A stretch of DNA of 64,000 bases, from assembly GCA_023229765.1 (NCBI GenBank), contig JALNYO010000018.1:1-64000 (forward strand). The letters are read 5' to 3'. Below the pieces are notes generated by a model. The model ran no database searches and was not told the origin of the DNA. It saw nothing but the letters and a program-made list of their open reading frames with translations. A program made the translations under genes and the position numbers. Source of the stretch: Syntrophales bacterium (GTDB taxonomy: Bacteria; Desulfobacterota; Syntrophia; Syntrophales; UBA5619). Below are positions 26,177 through 34,779 of the stretch, piece after piece (within the stretch, counting starts at the first letter, position 1; each line of letters starts with the position of its first letter).

Positions 26177-27331
26177 TCATGAGAAGTAGCTCAGGATGCG
26201 GGAGATGATGAGCCGTTGAATTTCGGAGGTGCCGCCACCGATCTGCCCGAGCTTCGCATCCCGGAGGAACCGCTCGATCGGGTATTCATGGATGTAACCG
26301 TACCCGCCGAATACCTGGACTGCATCGTTGGCGGCTTTTATGCCCCAGTCGCCCACAATCGCCTTCGCGATTGAGGTGTGCATGTGATCGAGCGGTTTGC
26401 CGGAATCCTTGTCATGGGCAACCCGGTAAACTACCATTCGCGCGGCCTCTTTGATAATTTTGAGATCCGCCAGCTTGTGCTGTATCGCCTGGAACGCGTT
26501 AATCGGCTTCCCAAACTGCACCCGCTCCTGCGAGTACTTGGCGCAAGCCTCGATTGCGAACTGCATGCCGCCGATGAAGGGTGAAAGCAGCGAGCTTCTG
26601 TCCCAGGAGAGGGTCTCGTGGGTGTATTCAAAGCCCTTGCCGATCTCGCCCAGCAGGTTTTCCTCCGGGACTTCGCAGTTGTCGAGAATCACCTCGGCGG
26701 TGGCGGAGGCCCGCACCCCCGTCTTGTGGAAGGGCTTGCCGGTAGAGAAGCCGGGGAAGCCCCGCTCGACGATGAAGGCGGTAATCCCGTTGTGCTTCAG
26801 CGCCCTATCTACCGTGGCATAAACAACGCAGACATTGCAGACCGGGGCGTTGGTAATGAAGGTCTTTGTGCCGTTGAGGATCCATTTGTCGCCTTTTTTG
26901 AGCGCCGTAGTAGTGAGCGACGCGGCGTCGGAACCAGCGCCCGGCTCGGTGAGCCCCATGCAGCCGATCCACTCGCCACTCGCGAGCTTAGGCACGTACT
27001 TTGTGAGCTGGGCGGGCGTCCCATGCTTGAAGATGGTATCCGTACACAAATACGTATGCGCCCCCAACGCCAGCAGATGTCCCTGATCAACGCCGGCATG
27101 TCCCAGGGCTTCGCCTGCCAGGCAACAGGTCACGACGCTGGCGCCGCCCCCCCCCAGTTCCTCCGGAAACGGCAGGCCCAGAAGTCCCATCTCCCCCAGT
27201 TTCCGCCACACTTCCAGCGAAAACTCCCCTTTGAGATCAGCCTCCCCGACCAGCGGCACTATTTCCTTTTTTGCGTATTTATAGACCGAATCTCTAAACA
27301 TTAATTGCTCTTCCGTGTAGCCGAATTCCAT
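26177..27331 (-). CDS. Acyl-CoA dehydrogenase lacking the usual catalytic Glu
   Basis: 384 residues, full-length dehydrogenase: N-terminal helical domain, MGLTEPGAGSDAASL loop, QERVQFGKPINAFQ, and FGGYGYIHEYPIERF. In the C-terminal loop that normally carries the base, the sequence is IGGGTSEIQR, with Gly where its neighbour has Glu. The alternative base position used by isovaleryl- and long-chain enzymes (E before R-L) reads SWDRSSLL, with Asp. So it may use Asp, act on an unusual substrate, or work only in a heteromer. The gene follows the TetR gene by 19 nt, in the same operon. Confidence 0.9.
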   Translation of the reverse strand: MEFGYTEEQLMFRDSVYKYAKKEIVPLVGEADLKGEFSLEVWRKLGEMGLLGLPFPEELGGGGASVVTCCLAGEALGHAGVDQGHLLALGAHTYLCTDTIFKHGTPAQLTKYVPKLASGEWIGCMGLTEPGAGSDAASLTTTALKKGDKWILNGTKTFITNAPVCNVCVVYATVDRALKHNGITAFIVERGFPGFSTGKPFHKTGVRASATAEVILDNCEVPEENLLGEIGKGFEYTHETLSWDRSSLLSPFIGGMQFAIEACAKYSQERVQFGKPINAFQAIQHKLADLKIIKEAARMVVYRVAHDKDSGKPLDHMHTSIAKAIVGDWGIKAANDAVQVFGGYGYIHEYPIERFLRDAKLGQIGGGTSEIQRLIISRILSYFS

Positions 27332-27350
27332 GAAAGCCCCTTTCGATATA

Positions 27351-27962
27351 TTATTTTTGCTTGATGACTATAGAGAGAATCTGTTCCTTGATTTTCTCTC
27401 TGAGCTCGCGGTAGGCAAATGCCTCGTTATCAATCACGTACTGGATGATGGTTCCCTGAATCAGGGAGATGATGATGACTGAAGTCACTTTCACATCCAG
27501 GGACATGAAAATGCCTTTTGCCGCACCCTCCTCAAGAATGGCGGCGATCTCGTCGCGGTAGCTCTGGTAAAGCTTTATATTGGCCTGGCGGATCCGGCTG
27601 TCATGATTCATCTGCCCCCAAAAATCGATCAGCACGTAAAAATAAGCCTTTTCCTTATCCACCAGATCGAACGCTTCGTCGCAGAAGGCCAGCAGTTTGT
27701 CCTGCGGTTCGGTCAGCGCTGAAAGCGCCCTTTGGAGATTATTGCTGAGTTTAGCGTTCATTTCCTTCAACAGCTTGAACAGAAGGTCCGCCTTGTTCTT
27801 GAAATAATAGTGGACCAGTCCCGTTGACAGGCCGGCCTCCTCGGCGATGTCCCTTATCGTGAAATCGGAATAACCCTTCTCGCCTACGACCTTGTACGCC
27901 GCTTTGGTCAACTGGGCGCGTCGCAGATTTAATAAATCACTTTTATTTTGCTCATCCATCAT
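27351..27962 (-). CDS. TetR-family regulator
   Basis: 203 residues. N-terminal HTH (about 15-60) with the typical TIRDIAEEAGLSTGLVHYYF recognition segment; the C-terminal ligand domain is helical and aromatic-rich, like FadR/PsrA-type regulators that sense acyl-CoA. It is embedded in the acyl-CoA cluster, 19 nt before an acyl-CoA dehydrogenase gene. It is therefore the likely local repressor, released by a pathway CoA ester. SD GGGGGAG precedes the ATG. No operator could be assigned with confidence. Confidence 0.88.
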   Translation of the reverse strand: MMDEQNKSDLLNLRRAQLTKAAYKVVGEKGYSDFTIRDIAEEAGLSTGLVHYYFKNKADLLFKLLKEMNAKLSNNLQRALSALTEPQDKLLAFCDEAFDLVDKEKAYFYVLIDFWGQMNHDSRIRQANIKLYQSYRDEIAAILEEGAAKGIFMSLDVKVTSVIIISLIQGTIIQYVIDNEAFAYRELREKIKEQILSIVIKQK

Positions 27963-27996
27963 TATTGGCGCTCTCCCCCATAAAGATCAATCTATT

Positions 27997-28127
27997 GAGC
28001 CAATTGCAAAACCATTTGTCATTCCCGAATGTCTCTATCGGGAATATGGTTTTTCAAGCAGTTAGAACCAGATTCCCGCCCAGAAGCGTCGCGGGAATGA
28101 CAGCGTTGGGAGTTTTGCAATTGGCTC
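27997..28127. repeat. MITE-like family 1 element with TSD
   Basis: 131 bp bounded by perfect 16-bp inverted termini GAGCCAATTGCAAAAC / GTTTTGCAATTGGCTC, flanked on both sides by TATT (27993-27996 and 28128-28131), a candidate target-site duplication. No ORF is contained. The downstream end of the adjacent DUF35 gene runs into it and stops at 28062. Confidence 0.8.
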
Positions 28128-28586
28128 TATTACCTTAAAATACTCAATATCCCGGATGCTGCCTTTTCGCTCCTTGGAAAATACCGGTTCGACCCGGGCG
28201 CCGATTCGGAGCCTCTTTTCCTCCTCAACGCTGATGTAGTGCTGAAAAAGGGTATCGGCGCCGTCCAATTTGATGAAGCCGTAACCATAGGGGACCGGCT
28301 TCTGCAGGCCTGTTTCCGGATCGAGGAAGGCAAAGCGAATAATGGTAAAGGTGCCGATGACCCCTTGCGGCCCTACTTCGACCCACTCCTTCATCTCCAC
28401 AAAGCAGTCTCCGCAGACCGCGCGCGGCGGGATATAAACCTTCCCGCACTGGGGACACCGAACCGCCATAAAACGGCAGTTGTCCCGTATCTCTGTAAAA
28501 AACCTGCTCCCGTGCATCCCCACGCTATACGCGAAGGGCTGAACCGCGTCGCCTGAGGCGATGATGAGCTGTTCCTGCCTGACCAT
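28062..28586 (-). CDS. DUF35 (Zn ribbon / OB-fold) protein with MITE-encoded tail
   Basis: About 174 residues. Zn ribbon RCPQCGKVYIPPRAVCGDC has four Cys (CxxC..CxxC), followed by an OB-fold ending in SIRDIEYFKV, the usual family end. The last about 21 residues are encoded by the MITE at 27997-28127, so the tail is acquired. DUF35 proteins bind thiolase-fold partners as channel or scaffold (ChsH2-Ltp2; archaeal thiolase/HMGCS complex). The partner here should be the thiolase-fold protein encoded 19 nt upstream. ATG 28586 (GGGAG 8 nt upstream) is preferred over GTG 28595. Confidence 0.85.
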   Translation of the reverse strand: MVRQEQLIIASGDAVQPFAYSVGMHGSRFFTEIRDNCRFMAVRCPQCGKVYIPPRAVCGDCFVEMKEWVEVGPQGVIGTFTIIRFAFLDPETGLQKPVPYGYGFIKLDGADTLFQHYISVEEEKRLRIGARVEPVFSKERKGSIRDIEYFKVIEPIAKLPTLSFPRRFWAGIWF

Positions 28587-28605
28587 AATGTTCACTCCCG
28601 TAAAA

Positions 28606-29763
28606 TCACTGCGGTTTTTTCCTGCCGTGCAGGATCATATCGGTCCACCAGCAGCCGCCGAACCCGCTGCTGAAGGCAAGCTTGACGTCCGGAACCTGCC
28701 TGTCCTCTGCCTTCCCCATCACCTGCAGCGCCGCCTCGGCGCACCGGATAAGCCCGGTTGCCCCGATGGGATTGCAAGAGATAACGCCGCCGGACGGGTT
28801 GATGGGGAGCTCGCCGCCCATGTCGGTATTGCCATCCCAGATATACCGCGGCGCCTCGCCGGGGCCGACAAGCCCCATGTCCTCAATCCAGATCAGACCG
28901 CCGAACGAATAGGGCTGGTAGAGCTCGATTACGTCCAGTTCCTTGCGTGGCTCCTTGATGCCCGCCTTCTTCCAGAGTTCCTGCGAGCCCTCGCGCATGC
29001 TGGTGAGCCGTCCGTAATCGGCGTCGCCCAGATAACTGTATGAATGGCGCGCAGCCGTGCCCAAAATCCAGTCGGGCTGTGGGCAGCTCTTTTCCGCAAC
29101 GTCTTCGCTGGCCATGATTACGGCGCACGCGCCGTCGGAACGGGGGCAGACGTCCAGCAGATGGATCGGATCGGCCAGCATCGGAGAGGCAAGCACTTGT
29201 TCGAGGGTCACCTCCCTGCGGAGATGCGCGTGGGGGTTGTTCAGCGCGTGTTTTCGGTCGCGAACGCTCACGCGGGCGGCGTCGCGGTCGGTGGCGCCGT
29301 AGCGGGCCATATAGGCCTGGGCCTCCGCCGCCAGTCCCGAAATCGCGCCGGCGAATACCAGGCGATCCCAGATGGGATCAAAAGCGGTGGTGATGGCGCC
29401 GGTGGTGTTCGACTCGGAGTTCTTCTCCCAGCCGATAATCAGCACCCTGTCGAACATGCCCGACCCGACCAGATGGAAGCCGCCAATAGCGACGGTGCAG
29501 CCGGTGGTTCCGCCGGTGGTAAGCTTGATGATTGGTTTCATCGTGCCGCCGGAGCCGTCCACGCTCCAGCAATCGACGTAATTGATCCCTTCAAAGTGGT
29601 CCATATTGCCGATGACGATGGCATCAATGTCTTTCATCTGCAGATCGGCGTCGTTGAGCGCCCGGAGAACCGCCTCGTTAATGAGCTCCTGTCCGTTTAC
29701 GTCCGGGCGATGGCTCGTATGGAATGTCTGGCCGGTTCCGACAATTGCCACTCGTTTTGCCAT
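28606..29763 (-). CDS. Thiolase-fold protein A2 (Ltp2-like, no nucleophilic Cys)
   Basis: 385 residues, SCP-x/Ltp-type thiolase superfamily. Where thiolases have the nucleophilic Cys, the sequence is LTTGGTTGCT with Gly (about residue 85). The HP motif is CNPIGATG, Asn for His. A Tyr is found in DVIELYQPYSF (about 282), where SCP-x enzymes have His. Loss of Cys/His with Tyr present fits Ltp2-type aldolases that split a beta-hydroxyacyl-CoA side chain by retro-aldol chemistry, though this is inference. It is paralogous to the protein at 35981-37180. 11 nt follow the partner gene 29775-30920; a DUF35 gene follows. Confidence 0.82.
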   Translation of the reverse strand: MAKRVAIVGTGQTFHTSHRPDVNGQELINEAVLRALNDADLQMKDIDAIVIGNMDHFEGINYVDCWSVDGSGGTMKPIIKLTTGGTTGCTVAIGGFHLVGSGMFDRVLIIGWEKNSESNTTGAITTAFDPIWDRLVFAGAISGLAAEAQAYMARYGATDRDAARVSVRDRKHALNNPHAHLRREVTLEQVLASPMLADPIHLLDVCPRSDGACAVIMASEDVAEKSCPQPDWILGTAARHSYSYLGDADYGRLTSMREGSQELWKKAGIKEPRKELDVIELYQPYSFGGLIWIEDMGLVGPGEAPRYIWDGNTDMGGELPINPSGGVISCNPIGATGLIRCAEAALQVMGKAEDRQVPDVKLAFSSGFGGCWWTDMILHGRKKPQ

Positions 29764-29774
29764 GGTTCTTCCTC

Positions 29775-30920
29775 CTACTTGTCCCTGTCAAGGATAAACA
29801 CGCAGTGGGACTGGCCGGCAAGCCCGTTTACGCCGTGCGCCAGACCGGTTTTCGCCTTTTTTACCTGAAATCCTCCGGCGTCGCCCCGAATCTGCCTGAC
29901 CACTGCGGCCAGGCTGTAGAGGCCGGCGGCGATGACCGGGTGGCCGGAAAGCAGTCCGCCGGAGGCATTCACCGGCAGCCGGCCGTCTCTGTCAAAATCT
30001 CCCTTTTCGAGGAGTTTCCCGGCCGTCGCCGCCTCGGCAAGCCCCATTTCCTCGAGCCACATAAGCTCTTGATAAGTGAAAGCGTCGTGCAGTTCCACAA
30101 CATCGATCTCTGCTTTCGGATCATTGATGCCGGCCATCGCGTAGGCCTTCTTCGTCGCTTCGACAAGCGATTGGGCGCGGGAAAGGTCCCGGTCGCCAAA
30201 AAAGAAGCTGTCCGCGCAAAACGACACGCCCCTGATCCAGACGGGCTTCTGCCTGAACCTGGTTGCCACCGATTCGTGGGCGATAATGACCGCCGCGCAC
30301 CCATCGGACACCGGAGAGCAGTCCAGCTTGTGGAGCGGGTCCGCGATCAGCTCGGATGAGAGCACGTCCTGAACGGTAATTTTCAGCGGCAGTTGCGCCA
30401 GCGGGTTTTTGAGCGCATTGCCGTGGTTCTTCACCGAGACCAGCGCCAACTGCTCCGCGGTGGTCCCGGTGCGGTGCATGTATGACCTGGCCTGCATCGC
30501 GCAGGCGGTAACCATGTCCATGCCGAGGGCGCGTTCGTAGATGGGATCGAAGGCCGCATTGGTAATGAGGCTCGACACGCCCTCGGAACCCTTGGAGTGT
30601 CCGGTGACCAGCGTGGTTTTGTATGAGCCGGAAAGGCATCTGGTCATCCCGTAAAGCGCCCCGTAGGCGCCGTCTCCCTCGACGCAGGAGACGTTTTTGT
30701 GGGCCGCGCCGCTGGCGTCTCCTACGGCCATGCAGGAAATTGTACGTCCGTCCCAGAAGTCGCTGGAGGTGGTCACCACGTTGTCGATATCAGCAATCGT
30801 CATGCCCGCATCGTTCAGGGCCTTGTTTACGGCCTCCCACGCCATGTCGGCGAAGGTCTCCCGCACCTTGTTTTTTTCTATTTTGGTCATGCCGACGCCG
30901 ATTATCGCCGCTCTGTCCAT
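29775..30920 (-). CDS. Thiolase-fold protein B2
   Basis: 381 residues, thiolase superfamily, SCP-x branch. It keeps DVVELHDAFTYQEL (His) and SGGLLSGHPVIAAG (HP motif), but the nucleophile region reads VSCVEGDGAYGALYG. The aligned nucleophile position looks like Glu, with a Cys two residues before it; alignment by eye, so uncertain. Paralog of the protein at 37184-38338 (shared GRTIS, GHSKGSEG/GHCKESQG, DPIYERALGMD, ALKNP segments). It probably forms a heteromer with A2 and a DUF35 protein. 12 nt follow the DUF35 gene 30933-31400; AAGGAG 9 nt before ATG. Confidence 0.82.
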   Translation of the reverse strand: MDRAAIIGVGMTKIEKNKVRETFADMAWEAVNKALNDAGMTIADIDNVVTTSSDFWDGRTISCMAVGDASGAAHKNVSCVEGDGAYGALYGMTRCLSGSYKTTLVTGHSKGSEGVSSLITNAAFDPIYERALGMDMVTACAMQARSYMHRTGTTAEQLALVSVKNHGNALKNPLAQLPLKITVQDVLSSELIADPLHKLDCSPVSDGCAAVIIAHESVATRFRQKPVWIRGVSFCADSFFFGDRDLSRAQSLVEATKKAYAMAGINDPKAEIDVVELHDAFTYQELMWLEEMGLAEAATAGKLLEKGDFDRDGRLPVNASGGLLSGHPVIAAGLYSLAAVVRQIRGDAGGFQVKKAKTGLAHGVNGLAGQSHCVFILDRDK

Positions 30921-30932
30921 GTCACTGGCTCC

Positions 30933-31400
30933 TTATTTTATTGGCTGGAAATGCGAAATATCCAGGATGGCGCCCTTGCGCGCCTCGGAGAACACCGCCT
31001 TTACGCGCATGCCGATGGTCACGTTTTCCGGCTCTATTTCCTCTATATAATGCAGCATAGCGGTATCGGCGCCCTCGAGTTTTATCAGCCCCCAGATGAC
31101 CGGGACCCTTTTGTTATTCGGGATGGCGGCAAACTGGCGCCTCGCCACGGTAAAGGAAAGGACGCACCCCTCGCCGGACAGCTCCACCCACTGAGTATTT
31201 TCGGTAAAGCAGGCAGGACAGGCCTTGCGCGGAGGGAGAAAAACCCTGCCGCAGACCGGGCATTTTGTCGCCATTATTATTTTTTCATCCCGCAGGGCTG
31301 CAAAAAATCTGCTCGCCGTGTTGCCGGCCCACCAGGAATAGGGGACATTGATTTTGCTTTGGCAGACCATCGGCTCAATGCCTGGAAATTGCTCGTACAT
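30933..31400 (-). CDS. DUF35 (Zn ribbon / OB-fold) protein
   Basis: 155 residues, standard stand-alone DUF35. An N-terminal amphipathic segment is followed by the Zn ribbon KCPVCGRVFLPPRKACPAC (four Cys) and OB-fold, ending ILDISHFQPIK. Such proteins position acyl-CoA between thiolase-fold and hydratase partners. It is translated just before the thiolase-fold B2 gene (12 nt), so a B2/A2/DUF35 complex is likely. GAGGAG 7 nt before the ATG. Confidence 0.88.
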   Translation of the reverse strand: MYEQFPGIEPMVCQSKINVPYSWWAGNTASRFFAALRDEKIIMATKCPVCGRVFLPPRKACPACFTENTQWVELSGEGCVLSFTVARRQFAAIPNNKRVPVIWGLIKLEGADTAMLHYIEEIEPENVTIGMRVKAVFSEARKGAILDISHFQPIK

Positions 31401-31478
31401 GATTGTTCTCCTCTTCTTGTGCGCCTGTACCCGTAGGAGCGCCGGGGCGCGTTTTCGGCAGTCATTACCGGATGCGGA

Positions 31479-33317
31479 CTATTTTACCCGATAAAGCTCA
31501 TCTATGGCCTCTTTTTCATACATCTCGGCGATTAAGTCCTGATACTTCTCGATAACCACCCGCCGCTTCAGTTTGAGCGTTGCCGTCAGCTCGCCGCCCT
31601 GTTGTGAAAAATCATCCCTGATGATTCGGTAATCCTTGATTGTTTCATACCTGGCCAGGTGCGCATTGCGCTCCTCGACGCGCTCTTTGACGATGGCGAG
31701 AAAAAGGGCGTTATCCAGCAAATCGACCGGTTTTTGATAGGGGATATTTTTTTCTGCCGCGATCATCGCCGCCAGGTCAAGATCGATATTGCAAAGCCCG
31801 GTCAGGTACTTTTTCTTTTCCCCGATGACGATAAACTGGGTGAACAGCGGATCCGACTTGAACAAACCCTCAATCTTCTGCGGGGCGACATTCTTGCCGC
31901 CCGAGGTAATGAGGATGTCCTTTTTGCGGTCTGTGATGAGAAGATTGCCTTCTTCATCGAATTTTCCGATGTCGCCCGACAGGAAATATCCATCCGCGGT
32001 AAAGGACTCGCAGGTCTCCTTCGGCAATTTCCAGTATCCCTTCGTCACGTTGCCGCCCTTGATCAAAATCTCTCCGTCGGCGGCTATCTTGATGTCCTGG
32101 CCGGGGAGCGGCTTGCCGGTTGTCCCTATCCGGTAATCAGCCAGCGACTGCATAGTGGCGGGCGCCGTCGTTTCCGTCATGCCGTATCCCTGAATGACCG
32201 TAATGCCGGCGGCGTTGAAAAAGCGAATGATCTCCGGGGCCGTGGGGGCGCCGGACGCCGTCATCCAGGTGACCCGTCCGCCTAATTTGTCCTGGAGTTT
32301 TTTGAAGATGATCGCATAGGCGAGTTTGTATTGGAGCTTCAAAAAAAATGGGATGGGCGTGTGCCCCTCGCGGAGCTCGCTGATGCGGCTGCCTACCTTC
32401 TGCCCCCAGGAAAAAACTCTCTGTTTGAAGGGGGATTGCTCCTTAACCTGCGCCATGATCTTCTGGTAAACCTTTTCGCATACGCGCGGAACTGCGAGGA
32501 TCATCGTGGGCCGTTTCTCCGCAAAATCATTAAGCAGCGTGTCGATGCTCTGGGCGTAGGAAGCGGTGATGCCGCAGTACATGCCATAGAAGTGGCCGGC
32601 AATCCGTTCAAAAACATGGGAAAGGGGCAGGAAGGGGACCGTGCAGTCCCGGTCGGAGGCAAAATGGGGCAGAATCCTGTCTAAGGACTGGACCACCCAG
32701 AAAACATTCCCATGGGTAATCATCGCGCCCTTGGGCATTCCGGTGGTCCCGGATGTGTAAACAATCGTCGCCAAATCGTCAACGGTGACTTCCTGGGACA
32801 GCTTCTCAAAAAGATTTGGGTCTGCGGCGTGTTTCTTCCGGCCGAGCTCCAGCAGAGTCTGGAAACTGATAATCAGGGGATGCCCGTGGGCCTCCGTCTC
32901 CTCCATGACAATGATCTTTTTGAGGCGGGGGCACTGTTCCACAATCTCCAGCACCTTTTTGAGCTGGTTTCGGTTTTCCGGGATAATAACCTTCGATTCG
33001 GAATTATTGACAATATACTCGATCTCCTCGGCCGCCAGCGTCGGGTAGATCGGGATGACGCAGGCGCCGATTCCGAGCGCGCCCATATCCGCATAAAGCC
33101 ACTCCAGCCGGTTTTCAGAAAGGATGGAAACCATCTCCCCCTTCCTGACTCCCAGCGACCAGAGCCCCAGGCCGATGGCGCGCGCCCGTTCGTAATACTC
33201 ATGCCAGGAGGCGCCTTGCCAGACGCCGTTCATCTTTTTTTCGACGGCAAGACGCTCCCCGTATTTTTTGGCGCGGTTCCGAAAAACATCATTCATGGTT
33301 TTTTCTGATGATTCCAT
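31479..33317 (-). CDS. Long-chain acyl-CoA synthetase (AMP-forming)
   Basis: About 612 residues, FadD15/ACSL-like. The adenylation motif YTSGTTGMPKGAM, the QGYGMTETTAP motif and the late DRKKDILITSGGKN core are all present. It activates a carboxylic acid with ATP and CoA, presumably the pathway substrate. Membrane helices are absent; peripheral or cytoplasmic. ATG 33317 is chosen (GGGGGATG just upstream); the 139 codons further upstream overlap the BKACE gene out of frame and are rejected. ATG 33296 is possible. It lies 23 nt after the DUF35-BKACE gene. Confidence 0.93.
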   Translation of the reverse strand: MESSEKTMNDVFRNRAKKYGERLAVEKKMNGVWQGASWHEYYERARAIGLGLWSLGVRKGEMVSILSENRLEWLYADMGALGIGACVIPIYPTLAAEEIEYIVNNSESKVIIPENRNQLKKVLEIVEQCPRLKKIIVMEETEAHGHPLIISFQTLLELGRKKHAADPNLFEKLSQEVTVDDLATIVYTSGTTGMPKGAMITHGNVFWVVQSLDRILPHFASDRDCTVPFLPLSHVFERIAGHFYGMYCGITASYAQSIDTLLNDFAEKRPTMILAVPRVCEKVYQKIMAQVKEQSPFKQRVFSWGQKVGSRISELREGHTPIPFFLKLQYKLAYAIIFKKLQDKLGGRVTWMTASGAPTAPEIIRFFNAAGITVIQGYGMTETTAPATMQSLADYRIGTTGKPLPGQDIKIAADGEILIKGGNVTKGYWKLPKETCESFTADGYFLSGDIGKFDEEGNLLITDRKKDILITSGGKNVAPQKIEGLFKSDPLFTQFIVIGEKKKYLTGLCNIDLDLAAMIAAEKNIPYQKPVDLLDNALFLAIVKERVEERNAHLARYETIKDYRIIRDDFSQQGGELTATLKLKRRVVIEKYQDLIAEMYEKEAIDELYRVK

Positions 33318-33340
33318 AGCGCATCCCCCACAGTTAAAGG

Positions 33341-34768
33341 CTATCTTGGCTTCAGGCCCATAATCAGACGCGCCTCGGTCGCTGTCGCCACCGGTCGTCC
33401 CAGGGCGCTTGCAACTTGCACCGCCACTTCCACCAGTTCGTAACTTCCCCGGGCCAGCTTGCCGTCCGGCATCCGGATGTTGTCCTCCAGCCCCACCCGC
33501 ATGTGCCCCCCGAGCAGGCACGACTGCATAATGCAGGGGAACTCGTCCGTGCCGACGCCGCAGGTGGTAAAGTTGGCCCGCGGCGGCAGCGCGTTCATCA
33601 TGGCGATGAATGATTCGGCGCGGAAAGCCTGCCCGCCCGCCACTCCCCAGACAAAGTTGAAATTCATCGGGTCGCTGAAGATGCCCTGCCGGGCGATAAG
33701 CAGGGTGTTGTCCAAACCGCCCATATCGTAGCATTCGATTTCCGGCTTCACGCCGTTTTCCTCCATCGCCCGGCCGAAATCCTGCAGCATGGTGAAGGTG
33801 TTCTCAAACACATAATCAATGAATATCTTTCCGGTTCTGCGTTCGACGATGCCGAAATTCATCGTGTTGGTGTTCAGCGACGCCATTTCGGGCTTGATCG
33901 CGACGATCTGGGAGATCCGCTGCTCGGCTGTTTTGCCCATGCCGACGGCGGAGCTCAGGTTGACGATGAGTTCCGGACACTTGTCCTTGATGGCGTCGTG
34001 GGTTGCCTTGATCCGGCCGTGATCATGGGTGGCCATGCCGCCGTCTTCCCGTGCATGCACATGCACCATGGCCGCGCCGGCCTGCCAGCACTTCCAGGCC
34101 TCTTCGGCAAATTCCTCCGGCGTGTAGGGCACGGACGGGTTCTGATTCTTCATGGTTGCCGCGCCGGTGAGCGCTGCGGTAATGATGACTGGCGTTGCCA
34201 TATCGGGTTTGCCTCCTCTTCGTTTTTCGTTAGTCACTGGTTCTTCCACAGGAATCCACTGTTTCCGGGCCGCGTTCAGCGCGTGGATCGAAATTTTCTC
34301 AGCCTCCGGCTTAAAATGATCGATGTCGAGGATGGTATTCGTCGTCTCTTTGGCAAAGACCGCCTCTACCTTCATCCCGACCTTCACGTCCGCTATTTTG
34401 CACTCCTCTACGATATGCATGAACGGCGTGCCGGCGCCGTCGAGCTGGATGAGGGCCAGGACAAAGGGCGCCTTCCGCGGCAGGTGCCGATCGTCGTAGC
34501 GCACTACCGTGAAGTTAATCACCGTGCCGGTATTGCTGAGTTCTACCCAGTTGTCGCGGATGTCGGTAAAGTCTTTGTCGCATACCTGGCGGGGCGGCAG
34601 ATAAACGGTGTTGCAGGCGGGGCATTTTACGCCCATGATTTTCTGCTGATCACGGATGGTCGTAATAAATTTGCTGCCCACCCGCCCGGCGAAGTAGGTG
34701 TAGGGGAGCGCCATTTTGCCTTCAACTTCATAGCTTTCTTCCAATCCCTTAAGCTGCTCTGCTGCCAT
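33341..34768 (-). CDS. DUF35-BKACE fusion protein
   Basis: 475 residues with two parts. Residues 1-165 are a DUF35 module (Zn ribbon KCPACNTVYLPPRQVCDKD; the fourth Cys is Asp). Residues 190-475 are a beta-keto-acid cleavage enzyme (Kce/DUF849): PVIITAALTGA, Zn-binding AMVHVHARE, and the C-terminal end PVATATEARLIMGL. BKACEs convert a beta-keto acid plus acetyl-CoA to acetoacetate plus a shortened acyl-CoA. At codon 190 there is an internal ATG (34201) with a perfect AGGAGG 10 nt upstream, and a +1 frame stop cluster just before it. So this is either a real fusion, a fusion that also makes free BKACE, or two genes joined by a 1-nt frameshift. Confidence 0.85.
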   Translation of the reverse strand: MAAEQLKGLEESYEVEGKMALPYTYFAGRVGSKFITTIRDQQKIMGVKCPACNTVYLPPRQVCDKDFTDIRDNWVELSNTGTVINFTVVRYDDRHLPRKAPFVLALIQLDGAGTPFMHIVEECKIADVKVGMKVEAVFAKETTNTILDIDHFKPEAEKISIHALNAARKQWIPVEEPVTNEKRRGGKPDMATPVIITAALTGAATMKNQNPSVPYTPEEFAEEAWKCWQAGAAMVHVHAREDGGMATHDHGRIKATHDAIKDKCPELIVNLSSAVGMGKTAEQRISQIVAIKPEMASLNTNTMNFGIVERRTGKIFIDYVFENTFTMLQDFGRAMEENGVKPEIECYDMGGLDNTLLIARQGIFSDPMNFNFVWGVAGGQAFRAESFIAMMNALPPRANFTTCGVGTDEFPCIMQSCLLGGHMRVGLEDNIRMPDGKLARGSYELVEVAVQVASALGRPVATATEARLIMGLKPR

Positions 34769-34779
34769 ATCCCTTCTCC

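Noticed and set aside
33317..33734. 139-codon N-terminal extension of the acyl-CoA ligase
   Set aside because: It lies out of frame over the BKACE coding region, is Arg/Gly-rich without family similarity, and the ATG at 33317 has an SD and family-like start.
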